Part shown: positions 1 to 9,077 of the stretch, one piece after another | Numbering within the stretch: position 1 is the stretch's first letter | Layout: each line of letters begins with the position of its first letter | From: M3007 sp041392625 | GTDB taxonomy: Bacteria > Bacteroidota > Bacteroidia > Chitinophagales > Saprospiraceae | DNA: 64,000 nt | Direction: 5' to 3' | Assembly (NCBI GenBank): GCA_041392625.1 | Contig: JAWKLR010000016.1 | Location: forward strand, 17,649 to 81,648 | Program-made: the position numbers and the translations under genes | Notes under the pieces: model-generated | What the model saw: the letters and a program-made list of their open reading frames with translations, nothing else | What the model was told of the DNA's origin: nothing | Databases searched by the model: none

Positions 1-77
1 TGAAATAACCCAATGAAAATTGAGTAGCAGGACAAAATAACACATAACTCGGCGAAGTGCCAAATAGCCCAGGGTAG

Positions 78-97
78 AGACGCGATTCATTGCGTCT
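78..97. repeat. short palindrome downstream of rnpA
   Basis: Six-base arms (agacgc / gcgtct) flank an 8-base centre and lie downstream of the rnpA stop. There is no T-run on the minus strand, so it is not a clear intrinsic terminator. The string gtagagacgcgattcat resembles a palindromic repeat I recall as dispersed in many bacterial genomes, but only one copy was noticed here. The rest of bases 1-142 holds no gene that I can support. Confidence 0.35.
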
Positions 98-142
98 AAA
101 TCTATAGAAAAACAATTACTACAAATAAAAGGAATAACCGGG

Positions 143-529
143 TCAGGACTTTTCCGGATAGGGAAATTTGCGAATCATTTTCTTAATTCCGCGTTCGATT
201 TCATCGTACGGCAGGGATTCTTTGGCCACATAAACCAGCATGACATTGAGCGGACCTAATTCAGCCTGCTGCAAATGATCCAGCCATTCGGCTTTATTCA
301 ACCGATACGCTTCCCGCATCCTGCGCTTGAGCAGATTCCTGCTAACGGCAGTTTTAAAATTGCGTTTGGGAACACTGAAGGCCACCTGAGTTGGGAGGCC
401 TTCCGGAGCAGGAGTCCAGGCAATCCGTACAGGGTATGCCATATAGGAATTGCCAGCTGCAAATATGCGGCTGATCAATTTTCGGCTTTTCAGCCGTTCA
501 TGGCTTGAAAAAGTGAGATCCTGGTTCAC
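143..529 (-). CDS. rnpA: ribonuclease P protein component
   Basis: This is the small basic protein subunit of RNase P. It binds the catalytic RNA and helps cleave 5' leaders from pre-tRNAs in the cytoplasm. The 128 residues match the family length. The hallmark basic RNR-type helix reads SRNLLKRRMREAYR, preceded by the FSVPKRNFKTAV strand. The gene lies downstream of rpmH on the same strand, the conserved bacterial order, so the two are probably co-transcribed from the promoter upstream of rpmH. The start gives the usual short N-terminus before the LKSRKLI motif. The identification is firm. Confidence 0.96.
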   Translation of the reverse strand: MNQDLTFSSHERLKSRKLISRIFAAGNSYMAYPVRIAWTPAPEGLPTQVAFSVPKRNFKTAVSRNLLKRRMREAYRLNKAEWLDHLQQAELGPLNVMLVYVAKESLPYDEIERGIKKMIRKFPYPEKS

Positions 530-707
530 AGATTGGCAAGATAAGCAGATGCACCGAAATACAATTCACTACAGCCTGCTGCCCACACATTTATTCTGAA
601 ATTACCCTAAGACAGGCAACTGCAACAAATATAACGAGCGTCACTCTGCTAATGCAAAGTGACGCCCGCAGGTACAGCCAGGCTGTTACCATATTATGTA
701 CGCCGAG

Positions 708-863
708 TTATTTTACGCGCATTTCATCAGACACGCTCAATTTTGCGCGTCCTGCTTTGCGGCGTCGGGTAATCAATTTACGGCCGCTTTTAGTCTTCAT
801 ACGACTGCGGAAACCATGTTTGTTTTTGCGCTTACGGCGCGAAGGTTGATAAGTACGTTTCAT
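708..863 (-). CDS. rpmH: 50S ribosomal protein L34
   Basis: This 51-residue, highly basic protein begins MKRTYQPSRRKRKNKHGFR and contains GRKLITRRRKAGRAKL, the L34 signature. L34 is part of the large ribosomal subunit. The gene reads from an ATG at 863 to a TAA ending at 708, about 180 bases upstream of rnpA on the same strand, the classic rpmH-rnpA arrangement. A textbook Bacteroidota promoter sits about 40 bases upstream of its start. The C-terminus carries a short acidic extension (SVSDEMRVK), slightly longer than the 44-46 residues usual in other phyla. Confidence 0.97.
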   Translation of the reverse strand: MKRTYQPSRRKRKNKHGFRSRMKTKSGRKLITRRRKAGRAKLSVSDEMRVK

Positions 864-903
864 CGCTATACATCAGTATTATTGCATTCCAAAAATCGGA
901 GCG

Positions 904-934
904 CAAAGGTAATTTGCTTTAATTGAACAACAAA
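904..934 (-). promoter_or_regulatory. Bacteroidota-type promoter for rpmH-rnpA
   Basis: On the minus strand the sequence reads TTTG, 19 bases, then TACCTTTG, an exact fit to the Bacteroidota -33/-7 consensus (TTTG-N19-TAnnTTTG). Transcription would begin near position 897, leaving a leader of about 35 bases before rpmH. It is the best promoter in the window and a useful reference for weaker ones. Confidence 0.8.
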
Positions 935-1143
935 GAAAAACGCTTCTATTTTTTCCAGAAATCCTGATCACTAGATTCTGCCTCTATTTATTGTTTTGTT
1001 AAGGCTGCAAATACAACTCAATATCCGGGCTCAAAAAAGGCAATAAAATGGTAGGATCGCGACAAAAGTCCGGGTTAAAATTCTCTTAAGTGACCAAGAT
1101 CACGAAACGATCCGTTTAAAATAGTGTTTCTTTGCAGTTCGAT

Positions 1144-3354
1144 ATGAAAAGTGTCCTTTGTACTATGAAACTAAATTTATTATCCACCGTCGCCTTTTTG
1201 CTCTTGTCCTTTGGCCTTCAGGCTCAAAACCCGGTAAAATGGGCTTTCAGCAGCAAAGATGCCGGAAATGGCAACGTTGACCTTATTTTCACCGCCACTA
1301 TTGATGAGGGCTGGACCTGTTACTCGCAATTCCTTGAAAGCGATGATGGTCCTGTTGCAACTTCACTTACCTATCTTGAAGGCCCACATTTTTCCCTAAA
1401 AGGGAAGGCCAAAGAAAGTGGCGATAAGTTTACCAAATTCGATAATGTGTTTGGAATGAACCTCACCAAATTCAAACACAAAGCCATCTTTACTCAACGG
1501 GTGGCTATCTCGGATTACAACACCCCGATTGAAGGTTATCTGACTTTCATGACCTGTAACGACGAATCCTGTTTGCCCCCAAAAGATGTGGATTTTAAGT
1601 TTGAAATCCCTGCCCCGTCCCAATCATCCGATAAAGCGGCAAACCCCGCTACGGATTCCCCGAATAAGCAGGATGCACCCGCTCCAGGAAAAGACGAAAC
1701 CACTACACCTGAATCCCCTGCTGCAGGCGGAGTAGTTCCGGAAGAAGGAAATGGCGCAGCCAACGGAGGCTCCGAAACACCAGTAATTGGTGAAGAGGGC
1801 AGCACTGCCGTTGCTCCGACAGATGCCAATTTCATGGGCTTTTTTGACAGTAAACGCGATATCAACTCCGAAGAATATGTTGCTAACTGCAGCGCTCCGG
1901 AAGAAAAACGCAGCTCGCTTTTCTGGATTTTTATTGCCGGGTTTCTCGGCGGCCTTGTAGCCTTGCTGACACCCTGTGTTTTCCCAATGATTCCGCTCAC
2001 CGTGAGTTTCTTTACCAAGCGGTCTAAAGACCGGGCATCCGGACTTCGGAATGCACTTTGGTATGGATCCAGCATTGTAATCATCTATGTGAGTATTGGT
2101 ATTTTGCTGACGGCTCTGTTTGGTCCAACCATCCTTAATGAGATGAGTACAGACATGTACTTCAACCTCTTGTTTTTTGTTGTCTTTGTTGTTTTTGCAC
2201 TGTCCTTTTTTGGTCTGTTCGAAATTCAACTGCCCTCTTCCTGGGTAAACAAGAGCGATAAAATGGCAGACCGTGGTGGCATGCTGGGCATCTTCTTCAT
2301 GGCCTTTACATTGGCTTTGGTATCCTTTTCTTGTACCGGTCCAATTGTAGGTACGCTGTTGGTTGAAACGGCTAAAAACAATTCCGGTGATGCCTTGTTG
2401 GGCTTCATTCCGCTCCGACCACTGGTTGGTATGTTCGGATTTGGCTTGGCACTGGCCCTTCCATTCGCACTTTTTGCCATGTTCCCGGGCTGGCTCAACA
2501 GCCTTCCCCGTTCCGGTGGTTGGATGGACAATGTAAAAATCACCCTGGGTTTTGTTGAACTTGCCCTTGCATTCAAATTCCTGAGCACTGCTGATATGGT
2601 TCGTCACTGGGGTATTCTTAAGTTCGAACTCTTTATCGGAATCTGGCTTGTGTGTGCCCTTTTACTTGGATTGTACCAGTTGGGTATCCTGAATATGAAA
2701 GGAGCGAAGGGCTTCCCCGGTGTAGGCCGCCTCACTGTAGGAATCCTGTCTCTCGCATTTGCCGGGTACCTGGCAAACGGCTTGATCAAATACCAGTCAC
2801 TCACCTTGTTGAGTGGAATTGCACCGCCCGTGCACTACAACTTCTTCCGGCCAATGGATTGTCCACACGGCCTGGATTGCTACCACGACTTCGATGAAGC
2901 ACTGGCTGTTGCCAAAGAGCAAAACAAGCCTCTGTTTGTTGACTTCACCGGGTATGGTTGTGTAAACTGCCGTAAAATGGAGGAAACCGTGTGGCACCGC
3001 CCGGGTGTAATTGAACACCTCAAAGAAAACTACGTGGTTGCCTCATTGTATGTTGACGATCAGGAACGCTTGTTCCCGGACAATAAGTTTCACTACCTGC
3101 TCGATCCGCACACCGGAGAAAAAATCCGTACCAAAGGAGATAAATGGGCAAAGTTTGAAATCAACAATTTTGGCCAGTCTTCACAACCACTTTATGTATT
3201 GATGCACAACGATGGCAAAACCTTGCTAAGCGCACCTCGCGGATATACGCCTAAACTTGAGGAGTACAAAGCATTCCTCGACTGTGGATATGATGCATTT
3301 GAAAAAGTGCAACAAGAAGGAACTGATAAACCTTTGCTGGGCGACCTGAAATAA
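1144..3354 (+). CDS. dsbD: thiol:disulfide interchange protein DsbD
   Basis: DsbD is an inner-membrane electron conduit that carries reducing power from cytoplasmic thioredoxin to periplasmic thiol proteins. About 736 residues are seen. They comprise a signal peptide ending near LLSFGLQAQ, an N-terminal DsbD domain (about 25-140), a low-complexity Pro/Glu/Ala linker (about 150-210), a polytopic membrane domain with the redox cysteines in TPCVFPMIP and SFSCTGPIVG, and a C-terminal thioredoxin domain with the CVNC active site (GYGCVNCRKME). An upstream TTG at 1132 also opens the frame. I prefer the ATG at 1144, and ATG 1165 is equally compatible with the signal peptide. A weak -7-like box (TTTCTTTG, 1127-1134) lies just upstream. 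The gene stands alone and ends in a strong terminator. Confidence 0.93.
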   Translation: MKSVLCTMKLNLLSTVAFLLLSFGLQAQNPVKWAFSSKDAGNGNVDLIFTATIDEGWTCYSQFLESDDGPVATSLTYLEGPHFSLKGKAKESGDKFTKFDNVFGMNLTKFKHKAIFTQRVAISDYNTPIEGYLTFMTCNDESCLPPKDVDFKFEIPAPSQSSDKAANPATDSPNKQDAPAPGKDETTTPESPAAGGVVPEEGNGAANGGSETPVIGEEGSTAVAPTDANFMGFFDSKRDINSEEYVANCSAPEEKRSSLFWIFIAGFLGGLVALLTPCVFPMIPLTVSFFTKRSKDRASGLRNALWYGSSIVIIYVSIGILLTALFGPTILNEMSTDMYFNLLFFVVFVVFALSFFGLFEIQLPSSWVNKSDKMADRGGMLGIFFMAFTLALVSFSCTGPIVGTLLVETAKNNSGDALLGFIPLRPLVGMFGFGLALALPFALFAMFPGWLNSLPRSGGWMDNVKITLGFVELALAFKFLSTADMVRHWGILKFELFIGIWLVCALLLGLYQLGILNMKGAKGFPGVGRLTVGILSLAFAGYLANGLIKYQSLTLLSGIAPPVHYNFFRPMDCPHGLDCYHDFDEALAVAKEQNKPLFVDFTGYGCVNCRKMEETVWHRPGVIEHLKENYVVASLYVDDQERLFPDNKFHYLLDPHTGEKIRTKGDKWAKFEINNFGQSSQPLYVLMHNDGKTLLSAPRGYTPKLEEYKAFLDCGYDAFEKVQQEGTDKPLLGDLK

Positions 3355-3388
3355 GTTAGCCCAACAACAACTCGAATATACCATTAAA

Positions 3389-3417
3389 AGCCAGCCCTTG
3401 GGGCTGGCTTTTTTTAT
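3389..3417 (+). terminator. intrinsic terminator of dsbD
   Basis: A perfect 9-bp stem (agccagccc / gggctggct) with a 3-base loop is followed by a run of T, 35 bases after the dsbD stop. This is a canonical rho-independent terminator. Confidence 0.9.
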
Positions 3418-3509
3418 TTGCCCTGTGGGCTTTTGTTTTCTTATCCAACTGTTGGACTAATCCTATTTTTTCATCATATTAGCACCTTCATTTATCTAAT
3501 CCCTTTTTC

Positions 3510-5673
3510 ATGACAAGCTTCACACATCTCGCCAGAGGCATTTTCTGCCTTTTCTTAGTATTTTCATCTCGTTCTTTACACGCCCAGATCTTTGCGCTTT
3601 CACTGGAAGATCGCATAGCGGAAGCAGAGCATATAGTAATTGCCCGGGTGACGGACCAGGAATCCTATTGGGACTCCGGACAGAAGAATATCTACACCAG
3701 CAACACACTTGAAATCCAGGCCTACCTTAAAGGGTATGCGCCTCAAACTAATGTGGTTTTGATTTCAGAAGGTGGAATGATCGACAACAAAATGGAGTCT
3801 GTTTCTCCTTCCCTTCAGTTGACCCCAGGCCAACGTTACCTGTTTTTGCTGGAAGCCGATAACCATAAAATCGACAACAAGCAATACCGGCAAGTACACT
3901 CAGAAACCATTCAAGCACGTGCCGTGGCATGTGTTCAGGGGGCCCTGCCCTACCACAGCGGAACCTTCCGAGATTTGCTGACAGAACCTCCACTTTCTGA
4001 AAGTGCGCTGCTACTGCGCGTACAAGCACAAACCCATGTTCCGGCACGCACTGCAAGGCAAGCTGTACTTCACCTCCCAAGTGAATCAATCCACCTCGCA
4101 AAGGCCAGCCGGTATCCAGGCTACCATTACCTCACTCCAAAACGGAGCCGGGAGCACAACCACTATTTTCCAGGCCGGAACACACGATACAAACCGGGAA
4201 ATGATCATCAATGGAAGTGGATTTGGGAGCACGCAGGGTGTAATAAAATTTGCTGATGCAAATTCGGGAGGTGCTAGTACAATTTCATTGACCGAACCTT
4301 CCGATTATATCAGTTGGAACGACAACCAAATTCGAATCAAAATACACAGAAGAGCAGGAACAGGAGACCTGGAAGTCTGGGATGAGAACAGCAACAACCA
4401 ACTTGCGACTACGCCCATAACGATCGAATGGGCTGAACTAAATGTTTATTCAGATTATCGCAGTTTTTCTGAGGTTGTTCGCCAAAATGTTCACTTCATA
4501 CAGAGAGACCCAACCTGCCATGGGATCATTTTGATTTATGACGACTTTCACGGGCCAAGTGGCGGGTTTGCCGGCGACATTGATGCTCGTGGAGCATTTG
4601 AACGTGCAATTGAAACCTGGCGTTGTGAAACGTTTGTGAACTTAAGCCTTCATCCGGGTACAACAGATGTTGGTCTTGGGAATGATGACATTTCCATTGT
4701 CATGTATAACCCAGACTTGCCCAATGGCGTACTAGGGCGATGTACCTATTGGTTTTATGGAGCAGGAAACGGTAGCTGTAATCAATTCAATACCGTATGG
4801 TTTCTCAATGAAATGGATGTCCAATTTGCAGAAACCCCAGGTTCTTTATCCTGGTGTTTCTCCGGCTCCTGCGGCTTTTTTGAATACGATTTTGAGTCCG
4901 TAGCCCTGCACGAAGTGGGGCATGGAAATGGCTTGGGGCATGTGATCGATCCAAACAAAACCATGCACTACGCGGTGTCGAATGGAACGGAGCATCGCAC
5001 TCTTTCTTCCGAAGAAATTGAAGCCGGAGAATTCCGGCTTAACCTGTCGCAATCCTGCTACAGTTCGTTGGGGCTTACTCCGATGACCCTACTCAACTCC
5101 AGCAGTTGCCTAATTTCCAACATCATCTGTACTGCCTTGCCTGTTGAACTCCTGCAATTTCAGGTACAGGCTTCGAATGGAGCCAGTATTTTGAATTGGA
5201 GTACTGCCACCGAGCAAAACAACCGGCATTTCATTGTACAGCGCTCTACCGACCTCCAGGTTTGGAAAGACATTGGCAATGTGCCCGGACAAGGAAACTC
5301 CAACCAACAACTGGATTATTCCTTTATCGACAACACCCCGCAACCCGGAATCAACTTTTATCGATTGAAACAAGTAGACTGGGATGACACCTTTACATAC
5401 TCCCCCATTCAGGAGGTTCGATTCAACGAAAAAGGCCAATTTGAGGTGCACCCCAATCCTGTTCAGGACGGTATTTCCAGAATTCAATTCCCAACAGATG
5501 TGGACCCGGAAGATGCAGTAACCGGAAAACTCCTGGATGCAAGCGGAAGGTTAATCTGGGAAAGACAGTTGCGGAGCCAAGACTTTTTGGATCTCGCCAA
5601 ACTCCCACAGGGTAGTTACTTCCTACAAATTGTCCAGGAACGAGCAGTTCAAACCATCCGACTGATCAATTAG
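3510..5673 (+). pseudogene. secreted zinc metalloprotease with T9SS sorting domain, frameshifted
   Basis: Two overlapping reading frames (3510-4256 and 4003-5673) together make one protein. The first half has a signal peptide (ending SSRSLHAQ) and a conserved secreted-protein N-domain. The second half has an IPT/TIG-like strand region (INGSGFGST), a matrixin/metzincin-type zinc site HEVGHGNGLGH at about 4909-4941, and a C-terminal T9SS type A sorting domain (VHPNPVQDG ... GSYFLQIVQ). The frame changes near 4050-4056, where the first frame stops making sense and the second picks up at GKLYFTSQ. One extra base, or two missing, would explain it. The intact protein would be a cell-surface or secreted peptidase. 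It is either a real pseudogene or a sequence error. No slippery heptamer is evident. Confidence 0.8.
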
Positions 5674-5703
5674 TAGCGGTTAACTATTGGCTATTTTTTT
5701 CTG

Positions 5704-5787
5704 ACGATTACCCGCCAGGCATGGCAGGGCTACGATTACCCGTCAGGCATGGCGGGGCAACGATTACCCGCCAGGCATGGCGGGGCT
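5704..5787. repeat. three tandem 28-bp hairpin repeats
   Basis: Three contiguous 28-bp units (5704-5731, 5732-5759, 5760-5787) differ by only one to three bases. Each contains a 6-bp stem (cccgcc / ggcggg, imperfect in units 1 and 2) around agGCATgg. There are no spacers, so this is a tandem array and not a CRISPR. It sits between the metalloprotease stop and the start of the lantibiotic dehydratase, where it could act as a REP-like element, attenuator or mRNA stabiliser. Confidence 0.8.
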
Positions 5788-5815
5788 ACTACGAATCTTG
5801 TGTATCTTGCAGTTC

Positions 5816-8086
5816 ATGCAAGCCCCACAAGTATTCCCATTTGTGCTTCAACGCACTGCGTTTTTTGGAGACGATGTTTTATTGTTTCTGGAAACGGATT
5901 GGTATACCTGTGAGCGCGAACTGGAGCATGCCACAGCCAGTTTGTTGGAGGCCCGAAACACCTTGTTGGATATTCTGGATCAGGCATTACTTGACATACC
6001 TCCATCAGAGTTGCGCAGCAGGGTGTACAAAACCCGACAACTTTTTCACGATAAAAACAAGATAAAGCAGGAAGACAGGGACTCCTTGCCAGAGCCTTTA
6101 ATTAAGGCTATTCTAGCCTGGGAAAAAGCCCATGTGCAGTTTGAAGGATCAAGTAAAAAATTGGAAATAACATACCAGAACGAACTGGAACGGTCTTTTA
6201 CATGTATTCAATCCCACGCACAAAATCCCAAATTGCAACGCGCGCTGCTTTTTTCATCGCACAGTCTGTTAAAACGCTTGCCGGACCTGGCCCAAAAACC
6301 TATTCAGGCATGGAGAAAAAAAGACCGGCAAACCGCACTTGCACTTGCGCAATACCTTATCCGTGCGGCTTCCAAAACCTCTCCGCTAAGTTGGTTTACC
6401 ACCCTTTCCGTTTATGACAAATCCGGACGAAACATCCAGGATAATACCCGTGTCCGACTTTCGCTTAACGTTGCACTCCTACCCTATTTGTATCATATAC
6501 TGGACCAGGATGAAGCCTTTTTTAATCGATATCAATTCAGATTAAATCCCTCTTTTCATAACAAACAGGGCTGGGTGTACTTTGATGGTGAAAACGAAGC
6601 CTTTCAGGACATAGATGAATCCCCCTTTTTCAATGCGCTTTCAGACTATCTGTGCTCATTGCCTGGAAACATCCCGTATTCAGAACTGAGCCAGTGGCTT
6701 TCAGAGCAAACAGCAGGAACTCAGGACCAAATCCATGCATTCATACGTTCGCTTGTTGATCAGGGCTTAATAGAGCCTATACTTCCTGTGAATGGCTTAT
6801 CTGCGAACTGGCATGCTGACTTGTATATCCATCTGCAAAATGGGCCACTGGCTTCATCTGTGCAAACCTGTTTGAAATTTCTTGAAGCCGTGTCGAATGG
6901 TATAGAAAAGCTCCGTGCATGCCTTGCCCAGGATGGGCTGAAAATACTTGAATCTATCCAGCAAGAGGTTCAATCTCTGGCAAGAGCAACCGGAATGGAG
7001 GCACCCAACATCCCAAATCATCAACTGGTGTATGAAGATGTTTTTTCTAAAATAACAGACTCGAAACTACCCGATCCGGATCAGATTGCAGGCCAGTTAG
7101 CAGCCCAACTAAAACTGGAAAAACGGGCTACGAACTCAAGGGCTGCGCATTTTTTATCCTATGTCCGAACACGCTTGCAAGCACACTCTCGGGTTTCCTG
7201 GTTAGAGGCTGCACGCGGGTTTCTTGAAGCAGGAGCCCCAGGTTCTGTGATAGATGAATTTTCCCATCAGCCTCCCTTATTTCACGGTGCACTTGTGCAA
7301 ACCTTCAATGATGAGGGTGAAGAAAAATGGGTTTTGAATGCACTGTATCCAGGGGGAGGAAAGCTTATGCCCGGTGGGCAAGCCAATTGCCTGAGCAAGT
7401 GCAGGAAGCTTTGTCAAACTGGAATCCCAATCCAATATTTCCTGTGACCAGCTTTTCCAATATTAACTTTCAGTTTTGCAGGTGCTGCAATGCACTGGAA
7501 TTTCCAGGTGCGCGCCCGTATGGCTCTGGTGATTTGAAAATTGGTGATCTGTTTTTTGAAAACAAGAACGGAACTCCGCAAGTATGCAATGCTTCGGGGA
7601 CCCAGTGACCTTGAATGATATTTCCTTAGAATCCGTTGACGGCCGCAGTCCGTTGTTGCGTTTACTGCACGATTCTACAGTTCCTTTTGTTTCGCGGAGC
7701 ATGTTTTTAGATAAAATCATACCAGTAACCAAAGATAGTGGATGGGAGTATTTTCCACGGCAGACTAAAGGCAGTGTAGTTGTACAGCGTGCCTGTTGGA
7801 AACTCGAAGAAAGCCATTGGAAAAACTGGTTGGAAATGGACGGACTGGATTTTTCCTACAGCTCGTTCCTCGCTGAGAGCACATGAAATACCCAGCCGAT
7901 TTTTTGCCCGACTGGGAACTGAAAAGCCTCAGTACTTCAGTTGCTGGACGGTGTTCTTTTTATGCTTTTATTCCGACAATTATTGAAAAAGGGACGGGCA
8001 TGCTCCAGATAACAGAATGCCTTCCCGATTTAAAACCGGGAAGGCATGCCTCAGAGTTAGTCCTGGAATGGAAACCTGATGTATAA
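5816..8086 (+). pseudogene. lantibiotic dehydratase (LanB N-terminal type), frameshifted
   Basis: LanB-type enzymes dehydrate Ser/Thr of a lanthipeptide or thiopeptide precursor using glutamyl-tRNA. The first 543 codons are open from ATG 5816 (MQAPQVFPFVLQR) and carry the family motif RAASKTSPLSWF, equivalent to R-x-S-x-R-P-T-P-F-G in other LanB proteins. The remainder is scattered over frames: the shift near 7375 continues as ARWASQLPEQ, near 7600 as DISLESVDGRSPLLRLL, near 7880 as EIPSRFFARLGTEKPQYF, near 7940 as QLLDGVLFMLLFRQLL, and near 7990 as MLQITECLPDL. Most shifts fit single-base deletions. Total length is about 757 codons, so the SpaB_C elimination/partner domain is absent, as in split LanB. 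No precursor, LanC or transporter is adjacent. An 11-bp hairpin lies in its 3' end (8017-8047). It is either a decayed gene or a poorly sequenced one. Confidence 0.75.
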
Positions 8087-8132
8087 AAATACTGGCTTTA
8101 ATCGTTTTCTTCAATCGAGTCGAGCAAACGGT

Positions 8133-9005
8133 TCAGTTCTGCGTCGTTGTTGAACTTGAGCACGATTTGTCCTTTCCGGATTCATCCCGTTTAAGAATGG
8201 TTTTTGTGCCAAAAAAGGCACTAAACTGATCCTGAATGACCCGGAGACTATCGGGCAAACGCTCATCGGTCTTTGCCTTTTTTGGTCCTTTATCCTGATA
8301 TTTTGAAATCAGATTTTCTACTGCACGAACGGATAAATCTTCTGCAAGCACCTGATTCAACAAGGAAATCTGCAGGGAAATATCGGATACACCTGCCAGC
8401 GCACGTGCATGCCCCATGCTGATTTTCTTATCCTTAATCGCAACCTGTACATCCACCGGTAATTTGAGCAGACGAAGGTAATTGGTGATGGTACTCCGCT
8501 GCTTTCCAACGCGCTCTGAAAGGCTCTCGTGGGTGAGGCTGCATTCATCAATCAGGCGCTGGTAGGAAATCGCTACTTCCACTGCATTCAGGTCTTCGCG
8601 CTGGATGTTTTCAATGAGTGCCATTTCCAGCATTTGCTGGTCATCCGCAATCCGAACATAAGCAGGCACCTCTGTGAGGCCGGCGCGTTGACTTGCGCGG
8701 AAACGGCGTTCCCCGGAAATTAGCTGGTATGCTTTATCGTGCAGACGCCGAACGGTCACCGGCTGAATCAGTCCGTGTACTTTTATACTTGCAGACAGTT
8801 CCTCCAGGGCGGTTTCATTGAACTCAGTCCGTGGCTGAAACGGGTTTGTTTCAATTTCCTTTATTGGAATCATTGCGATGGTGCCACTCAGTTCCTTCAC
8901 CACCGCCTGCGGATTTGACTTGACCGCAGTATTCATTTGGTCCGGATTATTCAGGAGGGCACGGATGCCTTTTCCAAATTCCGGCTTGCTCGCTTTTTTT
9001 GCCAT
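8133..9005 (-). CDS. parB: chromosome-partitioning protein ParB
   Basis: ParB/Spo0J binds parS sites near the origin, spreads as a CTP-dependent clamp and works with ParA to segregate the chromosome. The ParB/sulfiredoxin-like domain (residues about 45-135) includes the NPFQPR and GERRFRA motifs, followed by a helix-turn-helix domain (residues about 140-220, SLTHESLSERVGKQRSTI). The C-terminal dimerisation segment is out of frame. Near 8173 a run of three A (minus strand) would need a fourth to restore KGQIVLKFNNDAELNRLLDS and a stop at 8098. As written, the protein ends in a Ser/Thr-rich tail that does not fit the family. I read this as a probable single-base error. The gene lies downstream of parA on the same strand. 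Confidence 0.92.
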   Translation of the reverse strand: MAKKASKPEFGKGIRALLNNPDQMNTAVKSNPQAVVKELSGTIAMIPIKEIETNPFQPRTEFNETALEELSASIKVHGLIQPVTVRRLHDKAYQLISGERRFRASQRAGLTEVPAYVRIADDQQMLEMALIENIQREDLNAVEVAISYQRLIDECSLTHESLSERVGKQRSTITNYLRLLKLPVDVQVAIKDKKISMGHARALAGVSDISLQISLLNQVLAEDLSVRAVENLISKYQDKGPKKAKTDERLPDSLRVIQDQFSAFFGTKTILKRDESGKDKSCSSSTTTQN

Positions 9006-9077
9006 ATCGTTTTTTTTCTGGTCCAGGACTTTCCTGGTACGTCAATCCATTGAGGGCAACGAATGTGCCCTGTAGCA

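Noticed and set aside
1624..2607. 327-residue open frame antisense to dsbD
   Set aside because: Codons and motifs of DsbD on the plus strand explain this region. The antisense product has no family features.
4003..4060. programmed frameshift in the metalloprotease
   Set aside because: No slippery heptamer or following stem is evident at the junction; error or mutation is simpler.
5704..5787. CRISPR array
   Set aside because: The three 28-bp units touch each other with no spacers, and no cas genes are present.
8017..8047. 11-bp hairpin as terminator of the LanB gene
   Set aside because: It lies inside the coding end (ECLPDLKPGRH) and has no T-run, so it is not called as a terminator.
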